Assembly: GCA_017447865.1 (NCBI GenBank)
Contig: JAFSMO010000109.1
Location: 1-41,632 of the forward strand
Length of the DNA: 41,632 nt
Origin: Thermoguttaceae bacterium
GTDB taxonomy: Bacteria > Planctomycetota > Planctomycetia > Pirellulales > Thermoguttaceae
Reading direction: 5' to 3'
Shown here: in pieces, positions 39,873 to 41,632 of the stretch
Position numbering within the stretch: the stretch's first letter is position 1
How the letters are laid out: every line of letters begins with the position of its first letter
Notes under the pieces: generated by a model
What the model was told of the DNA's origin: nothing
The model's database searches: none
The model's input: only the letters and a program-made list of their open reading frames with translations
Program-made: the position numbers and the translations under genes

Positions 39873-40790
39873 ATGAAAACCACCGTTTCCTCACTTCTGA
39901 GCCTTGGATTCCTTGCCGCCGCGATCCTTTTGTCGGGAGGCTGCGCGCAAAACCAGCAGGCCATTGCACGTCTGGAGCAGGAAAATGCCCAGCAGAGGGA
40001 ACGTATTTGGCAGAGCAACCGCAAAATGGAGGACTTCCGTCAGGAAAACGAGGCGCTTCGTCAGCAGATCGCAACGCTTCAGAATCAGAAAAGCTCTGCG
40101 GCGGGCTGGACCTCACCAGGAACTGCCATCCCGACATCTTCTCCGGTTCAGCCTTCCCTTCCGGTAGCACCCCAGCAGCCCCCGGCGACAACGCTGGGCG
40201 ATCCTTCCTCACCGGCCAACATTCCGGTGAATCCTCAAACAGGTACCCAAGTGACGATCGGCGGCCCCGGAAAAACGATCCGTGTGCGTAAAACAGACAG
40301 TCAAAACGTTGCGGTCGTGGAGATTCTCCCGGAAAAAACCCGAGCGATTCATTACGAGGGGATTCACGCCGAATTCCAGATGAAGGACGCCAACGGAAAT
40401 ATCGTTTTGGCCCCGGCACCGGTCGTCGTCATGGTCACAGACCCAACCAAAACTGGCGACGCTTCACGAGTTTCGAAATGGAACTACACCGCCGAGGACA
40501 TCGCGGACATTATTAATAGTGGTCAGGCGGGAATTTCCATTCCTCTCAATATGGCGTGGGCGAAATCCTGTCCGGAAAACCTCAACCTGGAGCTTCATAT
40601 TCTTTACTGCACAAGCGACAAACGAATGTTGACGCACCGCGCGAAGATCAACCTGTCGGCAAGTTCCACTTCCCAACCGTCCGGAATCGCCGCCGCTCCG
40701 CAGGGTGGTTTGACTCTCGAATCCGCCAATCCCGCAGTTGGAAGCAACGTGGGGTCGGTTCAGCGCCCACAGTGGAGTCCCAATCCTTGA
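39873..40790 (+). CDS. Lipoprotein with N-terminal coiled coil
   Basis: A 305-residue lipoprotein: signal peptide with lipobox SGGC, then a coiled coil (about 25-75: AIARLEQENAQQRERIW, FRQENEALRQQIATLQNQ), a Pro/Ser/Thr-rich linker, and a beta-rich C-terminal domain (about 140-275: AVVEILPEKTRAIHYEGIHA, MAWAKSCPENLNLELHILY). ATG 39873 is chosen because it begins a clean lipoprotein signal and has AGGA upstream; the frame is open to 39798 but without a good start. No named family is recognised. The N-terminal coiled coil after the lipid anchor recalls outer-membrane-linked lipoproteins of the cell-envelope layer. It precedes another exported protein on the same strand. Confidence 0.78.
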   Translation: MKTTVSSLLSLGFLAAAILLSGGCAQNQQAIARLEQENAQQRERIWQSNRKMEDFRQENEALRQQIATLQNQKSSAAGWTSPGTAIPTSSPVQPSLPVAPQQPPATTLGDPSSPANIPVNPQTGTQVTIGGPGKTIRVRKTDSQNVAVVEILPEKTRAIHYEGIHAEFQMKDANGNIVLAPAPVVVMVTDPTKTGDASRVSKWNYTAEDIADIINSGQAGISIPLNMAWAKSCPENLNLELHILYCTSDKRMLTHRAKINLSASSTSQPSGIAAAPQGGLTLESANPAVGSNVGSVQRPQWSPNP

Positions 40791-40946
40791 GGAAATACAT
40801 CTGTTCGGCGTTATAAACCTACTTACCGGAACAACCGGCAAGAAAAAAATTCTTATTGAATCATTTTCTGGATTTGGCCTAAAAGAAAGTTTCCCTCTGG
40901 CAACAAAATGCCGAATACGAACAATGAAAGTGTAAAATTAGATATT

Positions 40947-40987
40947 TTACGGGGACGTAATATTGATTCATCAAAAGCGCCCCGTAA
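40947..40987 (+). promoter_or_regulatory. Leader hairpin before the last gene
   Basis: A perfect 8-bp inverted repeat TTACGGGG/CCCCGTAA (40947-40954, 40980-40987) with a 25-base loop, upstream of AGGAG (41005-41009) and ATG 41019. It may be part of a 5' leader. No confident promoter is visible between 40791 and 41018. Confidence 0.4.
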
Positions 40988-41018
40988 TTGACGGATTTGT
41001 TTTTAGGAGTGTGCCGAT

Positions 41019-41632
41019 ATGTATCGGAATATTATTCTTGGTTTGTTCACCATGGCAGTGGTCATGTTCTCTTTGGCCGCAGCCCCGGCAAACGCTCAAA
41101 CCGGTGACTGTGAAATCATTTACCAAACGTTCGGCCAGGGGATGCACTATTTTAAAGCCCAGGATTTCCTCACCGCTTATGAAAAATTCACCCAGTGTAT
41201 CGAAAACCAGTCAAAAAATCCGAGCGTTTATTACTTCCGTGGTCTCACTCTTATGAATCTGGGCCGCGAAGATGACGCCAAACTTGATTTTCAGGCTGGA
41301 GCAAACCTCGAAATCTGCTCGACGAACGACGTGCAGAAACAGATCGGTTACGATCTGCAGTTCGTCCAGGGCGAAATCCGCCTTATGCTTGAAAATTACC
41401 GTACCGACGCCAAACTGATTGCCTATCAGAATGCTCGGAAAATTGAAGCCTCTCGCGACACAATCAACAAATCCACCATCGGTGGTGAAGTCGGCTTCAT
41501 GACCACAGACGGTTACGTCGGCGCTTCCGACAGCGGTGAAATCGAGGAATACGAAGAAGAAGTCGCCACAGAAGTTGATGAGGATGACGACGATTCCCCC
41601 GACATGAAGGGCGACGACGATGACGACGATGA
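41019..41632 (+). CDS. Exported TPR-like protein with acidic tail (cut by the window end)
   Basis: An open frame of at least 204 codons that runs off the right edge, so the C-terminus is missing. A signal peptide (about 1-26, SLAAAPANA|QT) is followed by helical repeats resembling tetratricopeptide units: HYFKAQDFLTAYEKFTQCIE and SVYYFRGLTLMNLGREDDAK, with the usual Ala/Gly/Tyr spacing. Later residues are increasingly acidic (EEYEEEVATEVDEDDDDS) and the visible end is nearly all Asp. AGGAG at 41005-41009 lies nine bases before ATG 41019. It is likely a periplasmic protein-interaction module; partner unknown. With the three preceding exported proteins it forms a stretch dominated by envelope genes. 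Confidence 0.8.
   Translation, partial: MYRNIILGLFTMAVVMFSLAAAPANAQTGDCEIIYQTFGQGMHYFKAQDFLTAYEKFTQCIENQSKNPSVYYFRGLTLMNLGREDDAKLDFQAGANLEICSTNDVQKQIGYDLQFVQGEIRLMLENYRTDAKLIAYQNARKIEASRDTINKSTIGGEVGFMTTDGYVGASDSGEIEEYEEEVATEVDEDDDDSPDMKGDDDDDD

Overview
The window looks like a chromosomal segment of a planctomycete, most likely a host-associated member of the Pirellulales/Thermoguttaceae type. Pointers to this are a Minf_1886-family protein (restricted to Planctomycetes and Verrucomicrobia), a DUF1080 protein, a PEP-CTERM surface protein, a hydrazine-synthase-alpha-like/di-haem/FGE-fold fusion and several secreted proteins of planctomycete type. The placement is inferred from gene content only; there is no rRNA gene. 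I see no tRNA, CRISPR array, transposase or prophage gene.

Layout. 1-339 is a leader with a 21-bp inverted repeat. 340-1596 encodes a secreted two-domain DUF1080 protein. 1817-5755 is an adaptor/ATPase/permease operon of MacAB type. 5768-5957 is a composite of three hairpins with changing stems. 6119-7705 encodes a three-repeat PEP-CTERM protein, closed by a strong terminator. 7783-14561 (minus strand) holds a hypothetical protein, UDP-glucuronate decarboxylase, a pseudo-receiver/KaiA-RsbU-like protein, a POT-family peptide transporter and alaS. 14664-14797 is an inverted pair of GC-rich repeats. 14809-18865 (minus) holds a macro-domain protein, pyrK, an FHA-GAF-PP2C phosphatase with a near-consensus promoter, and a SAM hydrolase. 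19017-29721 (minus) holds rpmB, a GH57 glucanotransferase, trxB, the 1113-residue haem/FGE fusion, rsmA, an orphan DNA methyltransferase, a membrane protein and ybaK, followed by the Minf_1886 protein. 30348-35126 (plus) is an HtrA protease abutting a large secreted GH13 protein. 35179-41632 is rich in exported proteins: a LolA-like candidate, two paralogous envelope proteins, an alpha/beta-hydrolase fold lacking its nucleophile, a coiled-coil lipoprotein, and a TPR-like protein cut by the window end.

How the genes fit together. Housekeeping genes (alaS, rpmB, rsmA, trxB, pyrK, ybaK) are mixed with carbohydrate functions (GH57, GH13, UDP-xylose synthesis, DUF1080) and cell-envelope functions (MacAB-type pump, PEP-CTERM protein, lipoproteins, HtrA). 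No single large novel operon is visible.

The most unusual content is non-coding. Three kinds of interspersed repeat occupy the gaps: (i) hairpins with a fixed TACA/AT internal loop but compensating stem changes; (ii) a fold-back pair of GC-rich units with an exchangeable inner hairpin; (iii) short tandem AATTCATAATT-type and AGTAGTC-type arrays that often touch stop codons and in two cases appear to supply the last codons of a gene.
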